Shown here piece by piece: positions 49,385 through 61,890 of a stretch of DNA of 64,000 nt. Numbering within the stretch: the stretch's first letter is position 1; every line of letters starts with the position of its first letter. Under the pieces are notes generated by a model. The model worked only from the letters and a program-made list of their open reading frames with translations, made no database searches and had not been told where the DNA came from. Both the position numbers and the translations under genes were made by a program. This DNA comes from Conoideocrella luteorostrata (Eukaryota; Ascomycota; Sordariomycetes; Hypocreales; Clavicipitaceae). Location of the stretch: assembly GCA_032433595.1 (NCBI GenBank), contig JASWJB010000010.1:1-64000 (forward strand). The letters run 5' to 3'.

Positions 49385-49485
49385 CGTCCCTGGGGGTTCG
49401 AACCCAGGAGCGCGGTGCAAGCCCACATACAACTGTTGGTATCGGAGCAGAAGAGACGCTAACCAATTTAATCAACTGACCCAAA
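49385..49485 (-). other. tRNA-like sequence with A-box and B-box, probably a relic
   Basis: On the minus strand an A-box-like TTGATTAAATTGG (49463-49475) is followed about 60 nt later by a perfect B-box GGTTCGAACCC. The B-box sits in a hairpin of six perfect pairs (CCTGGG/CCCAGG at 49389-49408) but with an 8-nt loop instead of 7. I could not pair an acceptor stem (GGGTCAG needs CTGACCC) or build a good anticodon arm. It looks like a decayed tRNA gene or a tRNA-derived SINE head, not a working tRNA. Confidence 0.3.
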
Positions 49486-49960
49486 AAAGAAAAAGAATTA
49501 GGCTCAGTCCAGACAAACAGTGTATTACGGTTTACGGAGTGGGCGGTGTATTGGTGTAGGTGAGAGCAGCTTTTCTACACCAAAACTTCGTGTGCAATAG
49601 CAAAGTGCGGAGAAGTATAACTACTACTCCGTGCTCCTGATTGTACCTAACTGTAAGTACGGCGCTACCCTTTCATGAACTGAAAAATTTAATGCAGCCA
49701 GCGTACGGTAGCGCAACTGATGCTGAACTTCAATGCCCGTCAACAACACAAAGGGAAAAAGAAAAAAAAGAAAAAAAAGGAAGAAGAAAAAAGCAATAAG
49801 AAAGTACTAAATGGCCCACCGTTTTGGCAGCACCGTGTCATGGAGTAGCTCCGGACTCGTCGATTGGGCTTCAATGCTACTAGTACGCCAAGTACGCGTC
49901 CCGGCTTCATGGGCGACTACCTCTGCGCTAGACCCGCCGGCTGCAGCGCTGGGTCCAGAG

Positions 49961-50020
49961 CCCATCCCAGTCCATTCCAGTCCATTCCAGTCCATCCCAG
50001 TCCATCCCAGTCCATCCCAT
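49961..50020. repeat. 10-nt minisatellite TCCATYCCAG
   Basis: Five to six tandem copies of TCCATTCCAG/TCCATCCCAG in intergenic DNA. Variants group as two T-type copies then three C-type copies, as in slippage growth. Confidence 0.85.
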
Positions 50021-52360
50021 GCTGCCATGCTTCAAGCCCCTCATCCCTGCAATCTGGTGAACCCCATGTCGACATCAGGATCCCCGGTCGGGGTATAGGG
50101 CTTATAACTTCACCCCTCTCTCCATCAATCAAATCAATCCACCACATTCTGACCTATCCAAAAAAGCCACTCCGCGCGCGCCAATGTGGTCAGGGAAAAA
50201 GTTGTCATTTGGCAGCATCCTCTCTATCTTCCACCCGCCATCCGCCACCCGCCACCCTCCATCCTCATCAATGATTGTCCTTATTCACTTCTTGTCCAAC
50301 TACGGAGTAATTGCTGTTCACACCAAAATCCTCACACAAGCCACGTCTACTGTGATACATAAGCAGGTACAGTAAGATCTGTCACATTGTACGGAGGACT
50401 TCCACACCACTATTGCATAATGATACGGAGTAGTTACGAAGTACTCCATGTCAAATTGCACCAGACAATATTTGAAAATCGGTCGCAGTAGCGGGTCTCC
50501 CGAATGTTGGTCGACCCCGCGTAAAGGCAGCACAGGATTGGACTGCTGGTCGTTTACCCTCACCGTTTTCCCGAACGACCCCTTGTCTTATATTGCGAAC
50601 TTGTCTGTCCCAAAAAAGGCCAAGCAATACCTAAGTACTACTACAATGAATGTACCGGTACAGACGTATTGTTCAGCGCAGTACAACTCATGCATGCCCG
50701 CATGCACATATTCTCAGGGCATATGGGCACACTGCACAGTACAGCCATCCATCCAACCACCCAAGATACGGGTGCTGGTTGGCAGCGGCACCGCGTCTAA
50801 CGGCTTGTGCAGCGAGATTTTCCCAAACCGGTAATCAGTGCGATTGTCCCTTGTTGGACCGGCCGGGCAGCCGGCAGGCAAAGGAAGTTGTGAGCACTCT
50901 GAGCCCTTGTCTCTTGGCAAGCAATCGAAAATCGCGGAGCTTCGTCGCTCCGAACCACCTCTTTTCTGGGCAAACGAGTCATCCAACCAGCCAAACGTAT
51001 TCATCATGCCGTGCCGCCCCGAAAATAAACGGGCTCGAAATATACCTGTACATTTACTTCTCTGCTTGCTTGCTGTGATGATGGCATTTGACTTGTTGAA
51101 TCCAGGTTCGCCGTACTATAGGTATGTGATCCGGCAATCTTAGCATTTTATTACAGTACCTGCTACCTATTCCCCCGCATGTAGTATTCGCAATCGACAC
51201 ACACTTACGGAGTAGTAGTTATTTCCCATGACTTTGCGAAAGGGTCTGCCGGAACTCTGCCTACGTAGTTGACATCCCGTCGTCAACGTCATCATCCACC
51301 ATGCGAAACTAAAATTACATTAAAACTTTGGTCTAATATAGTAGAAGACTACTCGGTAACTTCATAGGCAATTCTACATACCCAATATGCTCCGAAATTT
51401 GTATATCGTTTTAATTCCAGGTTTGTCACATGTTTATTATTTTTTCTTATGCCTTGCAGCCAAAGGGGGATGTTTTTTGTTATGTAAACTCCATTGATTA
51501 TCGCACCAAAATAACCAAAGACAAAAGCTTGTACCAGCTTTTTCGTCACCATAATAGCTTTTATCCATATCAAAACGGGTCAAAGACAATTATGTCTAAT
51601 CTCCACCAACTTATGCGGCGCATTTCCAATGGTGGTGGTGTTCGAAAACCAAGAGTTCCGACTGCGCTGCCATGTTGCAGTGTCCAAGACCATCTATACC
51701 CTATCGTGCAAAGGCTTGGCTGACTTGAGAGCCAGCCTCTGATGCATTGAGGCGTTCACCTCTCGGAAACAATCACAACCGGCCATGACTGCACAGTTAA
51801 TTGTACATACAGCAATAGTTCATTGGTGGCTAGTGGTTGGTAGTTTTCTTACTTGCCAACACCACCTTCTCAACCACCGCACTGCAGGAGTAAACTTAGT
51901 TACCACCACCCTCACAGTAGGGCGGCAAGACAAAGTGCTAGCCAGCAACTAAGACCAAAAAAAAAAGAGAGACAAAATCCACTTGCCGTCGGATAGACAC
52001 CCCCAGGACGCCAAATGTCTCTCTGCCACGGGTGGGGCAAATCGTCACAGATCAACGCAGTCATCTAAGTGGACATGTTTCACCCGAGGCCGATTTTGGC
52101 GCTGGGACCAGAATAGATTGGACTCTTTTGTACGGAGTAACTAAGTGCCACACACTGTTTTGAACTGACTGACCGAGTGGCTGTCCGCCCTACCACCGCA
52201 TCTTGGTTACCTTAATCACTCTTAGCGGCCTTGCCCCCTCCTCAGAACATGCCGGCTTGAACATCCTAGTGCGCCTCGATGCCCGGTTTGGCTTGGCCTG
52301 AATGATGCTGCAACTGTATATTTCCTTTTTTTCTTTCTCCCATCCCACTCCTTTATTGTT

Positions 52361-52376
52361 TACTCCGTACGGAGTA
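52361..52376. repeat. Inverted version of the palindrome, TACTCCGTACGGAGTA
   Basis: Perfect 16-nt palindrome in which the half-sites are joined the other way round (CCGTACGG centre instead of GAGTACTC). Confidence 0.85.
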
Positions 52377-55289
52377 CATGTCATGCCAGTTAGAATGATT
52401 GGCAGGGCTAGGCGGGACTGCTGCGGCAGGATTGGCCCAAGCACGCAGATCATCCTGCGGCACAACAAGCCATTGACTTTTGACAGGCCAGAGCTGGCAG
52501 GGCTAGCAACGAGTGCAAGGGCTTTTTACGAAAGAGAATCAATCAATCATTGGGGGCCAGGTCCGTTCATTTCCACGGTGAAGGGCACAGACCAATGCAT
52601 ACGTAATGTATCCGTCGTCTGGTCTTGACTTCACAGGAGTTAGGAATATCGTGGGTGGCTCGCTGCTCCTACCACACATGAGGAACAAGGCTTTACTACT
52701 GGGCACGGGGTAGGGAGTCGGAAGTCCGGGGGTTGAGTTTTGTGGGGTCGACACGTAAATGTGATGGCTTTTCGTTCGGCTTGCCTTGCTTGTCACATTT
52801 CTCCCCAGGTGATGCAACTGGCAATCATCAGGGCTTAAGAGTGAGGCGGCATTTCCCGGTACTCAAGCGAAGGTCAAAACCAACTTCTTGAGCCCTCCGT
52901 ACGGACTACTTCACCAATAGGGGGGCCGGTTTTAGTGGCGCATTGCAGGAGAATATGATAATTGTATGGAGGACTCCGTACTCTGACCAAGCGATCCTCC
53001 AAATTCGGCGCATGGGGGCTCCTGCATATGATCGTGTCACCGACTTAGGGGTCCAACTCACAATAGCGCCGCACAGCGCAGTTGGAGCAATATTGGCGAG
53101 AAGAGAGCTTATGCTGTGAAACCTCGAGTTGAGTCTCGCTGGTGATATGAGCTCGCACAGGCAAGATTACTTCTAACTGGGTTGTAAGGCATTCTATTTG
53201 CCAAATTTTTGCACTCTGCTGTCGCCGTTAGAGTGTTCATGTATGATCATTCACGGTACGTGAAAGCAACCTGCCGTCCACGCCTCACTATCTGCCATCA
53301 GTCCGTTAGCAGTCACATTTACAGGTTTCTAGCGCCAGGATTCAAATGAGGCTTGCGTCAATAAAATGATCAACGAAGAAATAAATGCCCTTTTGCTGTG
53401 GTAGGATATTCCGAAAAACGTTGATACGAGCTACGAGGGAGATTAAGTACAGTGCATATACAGACTCTATTTGATCTGTTCAAGGCAGGCAGGTCATGGC
53501 CATGCGACAATAAGCTGTTTCTGGCACCCACTTCCCTCTCGATTTCCTTGCCCACCACAGAAAGGGTTGCACTCCGTCAATATCGGTAGTTGCGGTGTGG
53601 CGAGCCATGCATGAACGGGAGAGCATTCGCTAATGAGAGTCGACGTGTGGCATGCAGGTCTGATAACAAGCGTTGCTACTCCCAGCTTCGCTACGCCTAT
53701 TAAAAGAATGAAAACGGACTATTGTTTTGCGTAGAACATATACTTCACTGTGTGTCACGATTTCATGTGATTCCAGAGCATTTGGTCTAGACCAACGCCA
53801 GTTGCGATGTTAGCGCATGGAGTGTCGTGAATGCGGTGTTCAGGGTGTTCGTTCAAACGGTGCTTGACCTAGCTCCGTTGGCCCCCAATGCACAACTTAC
53901 ATACTAGTAGAGTAGTCCACGATGCGCTACGCTCTGTGGTTTGACTGATCCGTGCAAAGGCGTGTCCCGCATAACGGCGGGCGCTGAGCATGATAAACAT
54001 ATGCCTTAGTTAGTTGTTTTGCCATGGTGGGCACATGGACAGTGGGGGATATGAACATTTGTGACGGGTTCATACGTTAGCGTTACGGAGTGGACTGGAG
54101 GAACTCTAAAGCCATCGACTGGTCAGTTAGTTAGTCTGTTGAGCCTTTCTAGCGAGATCCGGTAGTTCTGAATAGACTGGGTCTTGGCATTGTACTGTAC
54201 TGTACTCCGTAGCGCAACCCTACTATACCAGCACGCCCATCTGGAATTCATCCATCTTGTACTATTACTATTATACGATCACTGCATTGTATGCAGACAA
54301 ACAAGTCCACCCCCAAAACAGTAAGAGTGGCCAACACCACCAGTTGAAGTTGAAGCTCTTGTTAAGAACGATTGCTGCTAGCTCCGCAGCACATGGCTGT
54401 GTTTTGTCGATGACTACTTTCTTTCAGCCATTCTTTTCCCGGCCATTGCAACGTATTGCCCACCGGGCATAGTTAGTGCCAAGAGGTGCGGTTGGTGCAC
54501 GGCGCCATCATGTCACATAGTGACTATTGCGTAGCAAGGCACAGACAGTAGTATGGCATGATCGTCGTCTCACCACATCTGCAAGGCGGCGGCGTTTGGA
54601 GTAGAAACGGTGACCAGAGCAATATATGCAGAGTCAGTCCCAACGATCTTGATACTTTAATAGACACCAATGCGGGTGTTCGGGAATTATTGTTTTGTGT
54701 TGCGAAGCACCACCCCTTGTCGCTGTGCGAATACGACTGTCTGTTCATGATGGCGTCCAAACGCCAAAGACACCAAATACGGAAAGGAATATGGCGTTTT
54801 TATTGCTTTCGGCTAGTTAGTAAAACGCCAATGCCAATGTACCAACTACAATATCTTACGAAGGAGTCCGTACAGAGTAACTTGTGACTGGTGGCTTTGC
54901 GGCGATCTCGGAACCGGGGTTTTCCAGCCGGAAATTCACGCATACGATACACAATGTTGGACCCGACACCTTGGGCCGCCCTGGCTTTGAACCAGAGGAG
55001 ACGTCACTTAAAGTGGCCAGACTGGACTACGAAGCATGTCATTTTTATATACGGATAGGTATTGTACATGTTGTAGTTATCAAATAGGATCATACTGAGG
55101 ACTCCGCAGCTAGTATTGACGTATCCCGGTTATCTGGACATTGCCATATGGTACAAATACTTAGATTGCATCTGTTCACAGTCAAATGATACCATAAATA
55201 CGTAACTTACAGAGTTTCTAGTGCTCCTACAATACAGAATGTTACGTGCCAATTGTTATCGTACACATTTACAACTGTTGTGATCAGTA

Positions 55290-55580
55290 TGATAGGACCT
55301 CAGCCAGCCGTCAACTTTCCCATCAAATTCGCGCGGGCCTCACCGGTCTCGACCATCCCTACGGAGTACATTGTCCATCCATAGTTCATTGAATGCGAGG
55401 AGCGCAAGCGCGGTTACATCTCCTACCTCGTGGAGCAGGATACCAACAATGAGATTACCAGGGGTTCCTTGCGAAGGAGATCAACCCCGGTATTGAATTT
55501 GCCATCGGTGCCAGGAAGCCGGCCAAGTCATTACTTCTGGACTCCAGGCGGCGGTCTCTCTGGCGGAATGGAAAGCTAGG
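55290..55580 (+). pseudogene. Coding-like relic, unknown family
   Basis: Plus-strand stretches read like protein but are broken. One frame gives PQPAVNFPIKFARASPVST and then stops at about 55384. It resumes as FIECEERKRGYISYLVEQDT, and the sequence continues in another frame as GFLAKEINPGIEFAIGARKP. Codons favour C/G in third position, unlike the A/T-rich surroundings. I do not recognise the family. It is best read as a decayed gene piece carrying at least one stop and one frameshift. Confidence 0.35.
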
Positions 55581-57865
55581 ATATATGCATCACGCACCAG
55601 TATCCAGGCATATATTGTCTCATAAAAGAAGCAAGTAAGCATCACTACTGCTAGCGAAGCTCTCTGCGCAAGCGAATATATGTGTATTGTTGTACGTTAC
55701 CTCAGAAGAGAGGAGGGGCTAAATGAACTATGCTGGAAAACAGTCACATGCGTGTTAAGAATATGCCGCTGGAAGAAATTTGTCATTTCACGAATTTCTA
55801 CAAGTTTACGGAGTACAATGTCACTTTTCTGGTCTTACTCCGTAATTCTCCCAATAGGAACGGACGCTTTGCGAAGTTCTCGTCTCGTGTACAGAGTGGA
55901 CTCCGTTGCTTCAGGATAAACTTCACTTGGGGGCCGTGATGTTGAACTAGTAATGCAAGTCGGTTAGACTATTGCCCTATCAATGTCATGCGCCTAGGGG
56001 TAGGCAATAATATTGGAAATATCAGTCGGCGCCCTAATTGCCTCGGACTCTCGGCACACGACCCTATATTCAGGTACCTTGGCGACAAGGGATGAGTTCA
56101 TGGATGCGACATCGACATGATCGCTGCAGGTGAATTAGATTCTCTTCCAGACACACCACCATTGGCGCCCGGTCGTAGGAAGGTTTCTTTCGTGAGTTCG
56201 ATATTTGTATGCTACACTTGGTCCTCTGTTCGGCATCATGCGATGCCCAGCCTCCATCCTCGGGATTCAACAGGGGTAAGGATGCCGGAAAACCAGTCCC
56301 CTGCAAAACAATGAGCAGCCTGCGGGAATTTTCTACTCCATAATCCGGATTGAAACACAATTCGGAACACACCATGTACAGAGCATTACAGTAGACAAAA
56401 GTCTATCATTAAAGGAATTCGAAGACTGAGGAGGATAAGAAGATTGCAGGAAGAGAGCTTGTGGAATAACAGGAGCTAGGGGTTGACAAGACAAGCAAGA
56501 GAAGCCGATGTCACATATAAACCAAGGATAAAGAGAATACGAAATTGTACTTTGAGCTTATGTGTAGGTTGACAGACCATTACGTCCCCTTTCACTTTAC
56601 GGAGTTACAGCTAATGCAATCTGAACGCTCCATACTAAAATCTAGACTACCATCGCCTCGCATCAAACAGAATGCAACATTGCCAAGCGAGAAAGTCTAT
56701 GTCGGTGGGCACGTCAAACCCTTCCTCCGCAGGTACTTTCCTCGAAAATGAGCAAAATGAGTAGTATATAGTAGCACAGCTATCTCCATTTAGAGTACCG
56801 TACTAAATCAACATATCGTTCGGGATTTCATGTGTTGTTGCTGTTGTTGTACAGCGAGGTCAACTCGCAGTTTCAATTGTTCCATTAAACACGCGTTCAG
56901 GTTAATTTTGTGAAGACATGCCTAACCTCAAGGATTAGTCGTCAGACTCGTTGATGATGGACATGTACCCCGTAGTTTTCGGGATATTAACGAATGCTGA
57001 CTGAGTGCCGCTTCTGATCCTTGTTGGGTTTCCCAACGCCATGGTAAAGCGGTGCAAGATCTAAAGCATCTGGACTTCTTAGGCATGCTACCCTCGTGCG
57101 CTCGCTGTACGACTATCCACCAAAACACTAGGCAGTTCCGACGGACATTACAGCACAGGCACTCCGTACGATGTCATGGACTTTATCTGCCAGTCTGCCT
57201 TGCGGCGTGAGTGAACGAACATTCGCTTAGTGGGATCGGGCGCTCAGCACGATTGCCCGCCGCCACACACAGATGGAACGTGGTGAGGAGCGACCAATAA
57301 CGAGCGTCGTAGGACGTACATAAGTCCTTTCCTTGAATCTAATTGGACTAATCTTCGCCTAATCACGGAACTATTTCCGCCACATGCCTAAGAACAAATA
57401 CTCTATAGCGGGGGATAATTTACCACAGTTTAACTGAGCCATTTCGTCCACATTGTTCAATTGACCCTTTCAATTCGAACGCCCCCCACGGTTGCAATTA
57501 AATCTTGTTATTAATAAATTTTTTTACGTAAATAACTAACTAAGCTATATAATAGCTAATGCATTTTTTTTGTTTCATTTTATAGTTTTTTGGGTCGCTG
57601 AGGCATTATCTCTTGCGGAGCTAATGCCACCTCGATGGCTCAGCTAAACTGTCCCCCGCTTGCCAACCACGCTGCAAAGGGTCACGTAATTTGTGACCAG
57701 CATATCTGTTACTGTATTGCTAGTAGCACTGGTGGATGCTATTGGCATGGTCAAAGACAGACGTATTCCGCGCGGCTCTGCGGCACAATATTCGTTCACC
57801 CATGCTGCTCCTTCGATACAACGACGGCCGGCCCAAGTCGTTCACCAGGATTACATTCGGTTGTA

Positions 57866-57912
57866 CGGAGTAGTATATGGATTATATGGTACTCCGTTAC
57901 TCCGTACTCCGC
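57866..57912. repeat. Cluster of TACGGAGTA / ACTCCGTTACTCCGTACTCCG elements
   Basis: One forward half-site and three opposite half-sites within 50 nt; another near-palindrome (TACGGAGTAGTCCGTA) follows at 58021-58036. Confidence 0.75.
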
Positions 57913-59188
57913 AGTACTTATAGCGAACCGCATGATGCTCTCTTTATTAGACCAGGCATTGCCCATCTTTACTATGGTGTGTGGCGTGCAAGCCGTAAGT
58001 TTTGGAGTGGTAATGGTATGTACGGAGTAGTCCGTACCATAATTGCCTCCTAAAGCTCGTTCGGGACGAATATATCTATCACCTCAACCTTTGCTGCTAT
58101 TTGTCTCTGAATACTGTACATAGCGGTTTGTGGTGACGAGAAAGCTGACATTAGTTGGCTCTGTTGCCTGAAGAAACTTTATTCGCATCTCGTGTAACAC
58201 GATGCGCGCTTACATGCATCTTCATGATGTAAACAATGGTAGGGTTCGCACCTCCGCCGGTACCTATACGCACCTAGTGTAATTGAATCATCTGTTATCC
58301 TTCCTCGTGTGATGTCTGAAAGGAGTGATAGTCGACAGTGAAAATAGATTTCAATGCTGGATAATTTCATACATTCAATGTGTGTGTAGGGTAGCCAATA
58401 TGACGCAATACCCTCCGCTCAAATGAGACGAAACCGCTTGCTGTACGACAAGGCAGAGGAAAGGCTAACTAGAGAACAGTATAATAGCCAGGGGTCCACT
58501 GGGTGGTCGAAATATGTATTTCGAGAAACCCCGAGTTCAACCTTTCTGGCTGTACCATAAGTAAAGTCGTGGATATACATACATTACCCTAGTGTGCACG
58601 ACAAAATTGAAGCTATAGTCAATGGAAAAGGGCGGAACGAGAGAACAATGAAGGAAAAGAGGGAAGAAGAAGGAGGGCAAATCAGAAAGATTCACTCATT
58701 ACGTCGAGTTCGTGGCGGCTTTCCTGGTGTAGGTGGAGGAACGCCTAGTCATGTCTTACCAAAAAAACAAAAAAACCTCCGGTCTAAATCTCTAACTAAC
58801 AAATTGACCCAAGCGTTTGATATGACAACCCTCGTCCTAATTTACAAAAGCAAGTCTGGGGATTATAGGGGACCGAGAACATGTTATTTGAGCAAGTAAA
58901 ACTCTTCATTTGACTTCCTTCAACGTCCCGGTTAATCACCGGATGACGATAAGTGACACATTTCTTTATCATCACGTGCCTAGGTAAGTAAGCAACCGTT
59001 TCATGCGTCATGGTTTGGAGCTTACCATAACGTGGCAACAAGAGCACTGAACAGCAGATTGCTGCGTTCCTGGTGAACCTATGAGCTGCGGCGGACCACG
59101 AACAAAGATGGACCAATGATTAATATTCGAATACCTACAGACTTTCCTTCCTCACCGTATCTTCGCAAAGACGGTCCCGATGCCCAAG

Positions 59189-61890
59189 ATGCGCCTTGGC
59201 TGGTATGCGGGGGTATGTTCTTCGCTGACACTCTGCAGCTTCCTGAAGCTCCAAATACCCGAAATGTGGACACGAATTAACTCGATCTCAGGTCTCCACG
59301 GCTCTTGCGGGTGCTGTTGTAATTTCAGCCTTCCAGCAACGAGCTAATTTCTACTCTGCTATGGTTTATCTTGCTCAAAGTAACTTTTGTCTTCTTGTAT
59401 GACTGCCTACCATATGGACTCCATTCCCAAACCCATAGGATTGATAGATGCTAACGTCAGTATCTCAAGGCAATTGTGAACTTCACTCTGTTGCTGTACA
59501 GTAGCTTTATTTACGGTCTTACGAAGTTATGCTATGGAACTCTGCGAGCCGTCGAGGTTGAACAGCTCACCGAAAGGGCATGGTTTGCAATCACAGAAAC
59601 ATGTCTAGCAATGACAATCTTCCGGGAAGAAATAGGCGCTTGGTTTCTGGTTATGTTCACGGGCCTTGTCACCGGGAAGGTCTGGGGCTGGATAGGTGAT
59701 GGTCGAGTGGAGTTTCTTGAACAGCAACCTCCTACAAACCCCAGGTTGTTCCATTTAAGATTGAGTGTGTCTCTTGCGATGAGCTTTATATATGATGTGT
59801 GGGTTCTCAAATATGCGGTCAACACCGTCATTCAACAAGCGCGGCCCAACATGATGGTCATGTTCTTATTCGAATTTGCTGTCCTGGCAACATGCTCATG
59901 GCGAACTGGGGTTCGGTATATACTCTCAATTGCTGAGCAGAGTATCGTAACAGCTCAGACGAGGCAGCGTTTGATTGAACGAAGACTAGAAGTGGGACAG
60001 CGGAGAGAAGCAATGATTCGGGAAAGAGAGCAGGCTACCGCCAATGGACAGGAGCCGCAAAATCATGAGCCACTGCCCAGTGAAGACGATATTGATGAGA
60101 TTGATATAGAGGTTCCTGGCTGGGCAGCTAAAGGGGAATGGGTGCTGTGGCTGGATTTGGTCACCGGTAAGTCAAAACGTTCACGGGGTTTCGGCGTCGT
60201 ATCGTCAAGTCTAACGCTCTTCTTCCCAGATATGATCAAGCTCGGTATCTACATCGCGTTCTTCTTCATGCTGCTGAGATTCTATGGGCTGCCTATACAC
60301 ATCATGAGAGATCTTTTCATGACCTCTAGGGATTTCATCAAGCGACTCAATGCGCTTCTGCGTTACCGCCGTGCTATACAAGAAATGAACAAATATCCTG
60401 ATGCAACTGCCGATGAACTCTCCCAAGAGAACACGTGTATTATATGTCGAGAAGAAATGCGGCCATGGAATCCTGTCAACCAGCCTGAAACAATCGACAG
60501 GGTCCGTCCAAAGAAGCTCCCCTGCGGCCATGTATTGCATCTTGGTTGTTTAAAGAGTTGGCTTGAACGTCAACAAGTATGTCCAACTTGCAGACGCCCT
60601 GTTACAATGGACAACAGTCGAGGGGAGCAGAATAGAGCAGCCGGCCTGCCAATTCAAGCTGGAGGTGCTGCGCCATTGCCAGGCGGTCAACAAGAGGCCG
60701 GAGATAACAATGCACCACCTGGACGACAAGATCCAAACGGAGGTCAACAGCCGAGGGCGAGAGACGGCGCTCCAAGGGTGTTCAACTTTGGCCCTATTCG
60801 ATTGGGCTTTGGAGCGAACGCCCACCAAGCGCGTGAATTGGCTCAGCAGTTTGGCATTCCTCAACGCCCTGCTGTGCCGGCATCAACCCAGAATCAGCAG
60901 ACTCCAGGAGATGGCACCCCGCAAATCGGGAACCTCATCCACCAAACTGAGCAGATTGTGCAAAGGGAACTTCAACATTTGAACATGGCTCAACAGGAGC
61001 TTCAAATTGCCTATCTTCTAGTGGCAGAACTCCAACGACTCCGACAACGACGGCAACAACAGCAAGACCAGCCAACAAGAAGCCAGCCCAGCATACCGCC
61101 ACCTGCGCACAGTACTAGCAATATTACCATGTCGCAGAATCTTAATGTCCAGCACCTAACACAAACCTATCCCCAATTTCCATTCGGCGCTACTACATAT
61201 GCTGGCGTCCCGTCGCATTTAACGAGTCCACCCATGGCTCGTCACGGAGCACCACCGAATGGCCCGGCAATCCCTGCTGGTAGCCCTGACTTGCCTGACG
61301 GTGTCACATTGCCTCCTGGATGGTCTATGATACCTCTTCAACGACTGGACGGAACTCATACCCAGTCATTTTCCCAGTTGATATCCCAGACTCCCCAAGC
61401 TCCTCCTAATGGTGACGCTTCTACTCTGAACCAGCAAGCTGTCAGCCCCGGCCCCGGGACATCATCCGCCAACATAGAAAGCGGCTCCAGGGCGCCAACT
61501 ACTGGTACCCAGAGGCCCCCTAATTCACCGACCCTCAGCCAAAGTGGTGTAGGCAGTGGTTCTGGTACTCTGAGACCTACTCCTGTAGTTGCGCCGAGCC
61601 CTATCTTACCAAACTGGGGTGGTTCCGCTCAATTGTTCAGTCACCACAATCGGACTGATTCGACAGGGAACGCGGCTCGATCAGCAAGTCCGTCAGTAAA
61701 TACAGAAGCGGCGAGCAGTGATGCACTGGATGGGAGACCGGAGAGACCGGTTGCAAATGAGTCAACTGACAACGAACCACACCGCCAAGAGGCGAATGGT
61801 GCGGATGCCAAGAGCTCAGGAGTCGCACCGGATAAAGGGAAAGCGAAGGCTGCCACAGTAGAAGAAGCAATTGATGGTGATGAAGGTTAG
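59189..61890 (+). CDS. hrd1: ERAD RING E3 ubiquitin ligase Hrd1
   Basis: Membrane ligase of ER-associated degradation, forming the retrotranslocation channel with Hrd3 and Derlin/Usa1 partners. Exons 59189-59212, 59292-59396, 59470-60166 and 60230-61890 (introns 79, 73 and 63 nt) give 828 aa. The N-terminus [18 protein letters not shown] starts the multi-span membrane domain, followed by [53 protein letters not shown] and [15 protein letters not shown], all Hrd1 hallmarks. The RING-H2 finger is at about 345-400: [33 protein letters not shown] long Pro/Gln/Ser-rich disordered tail follows. The acceptor of intron 2 was chosen at 59469 because it restores [12 protein letters not shown] at the family's spacing; a closer AG at 59460 would add three residues. 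Confidence 0.96.

Larger units (their letters stand above)
49486..59188. other. Gene-free block, second part
   Basis: Second part of the 17 kb block. Holds an A-rich tract (49755-49800), a 10-nt minisatellite, many TACGGAGTA elements and one coding-like relic near 55.3-55.6 kb. No intact gene recognised on either strand. Confidence 0.55.

Noticed and set aside
49755..49800. A-rich tract as a possible retroposon poly(A) tail
   Set aside because: Interrupted by G's, with no target-site duplication or reverse-transcriptase remnant found beside it.
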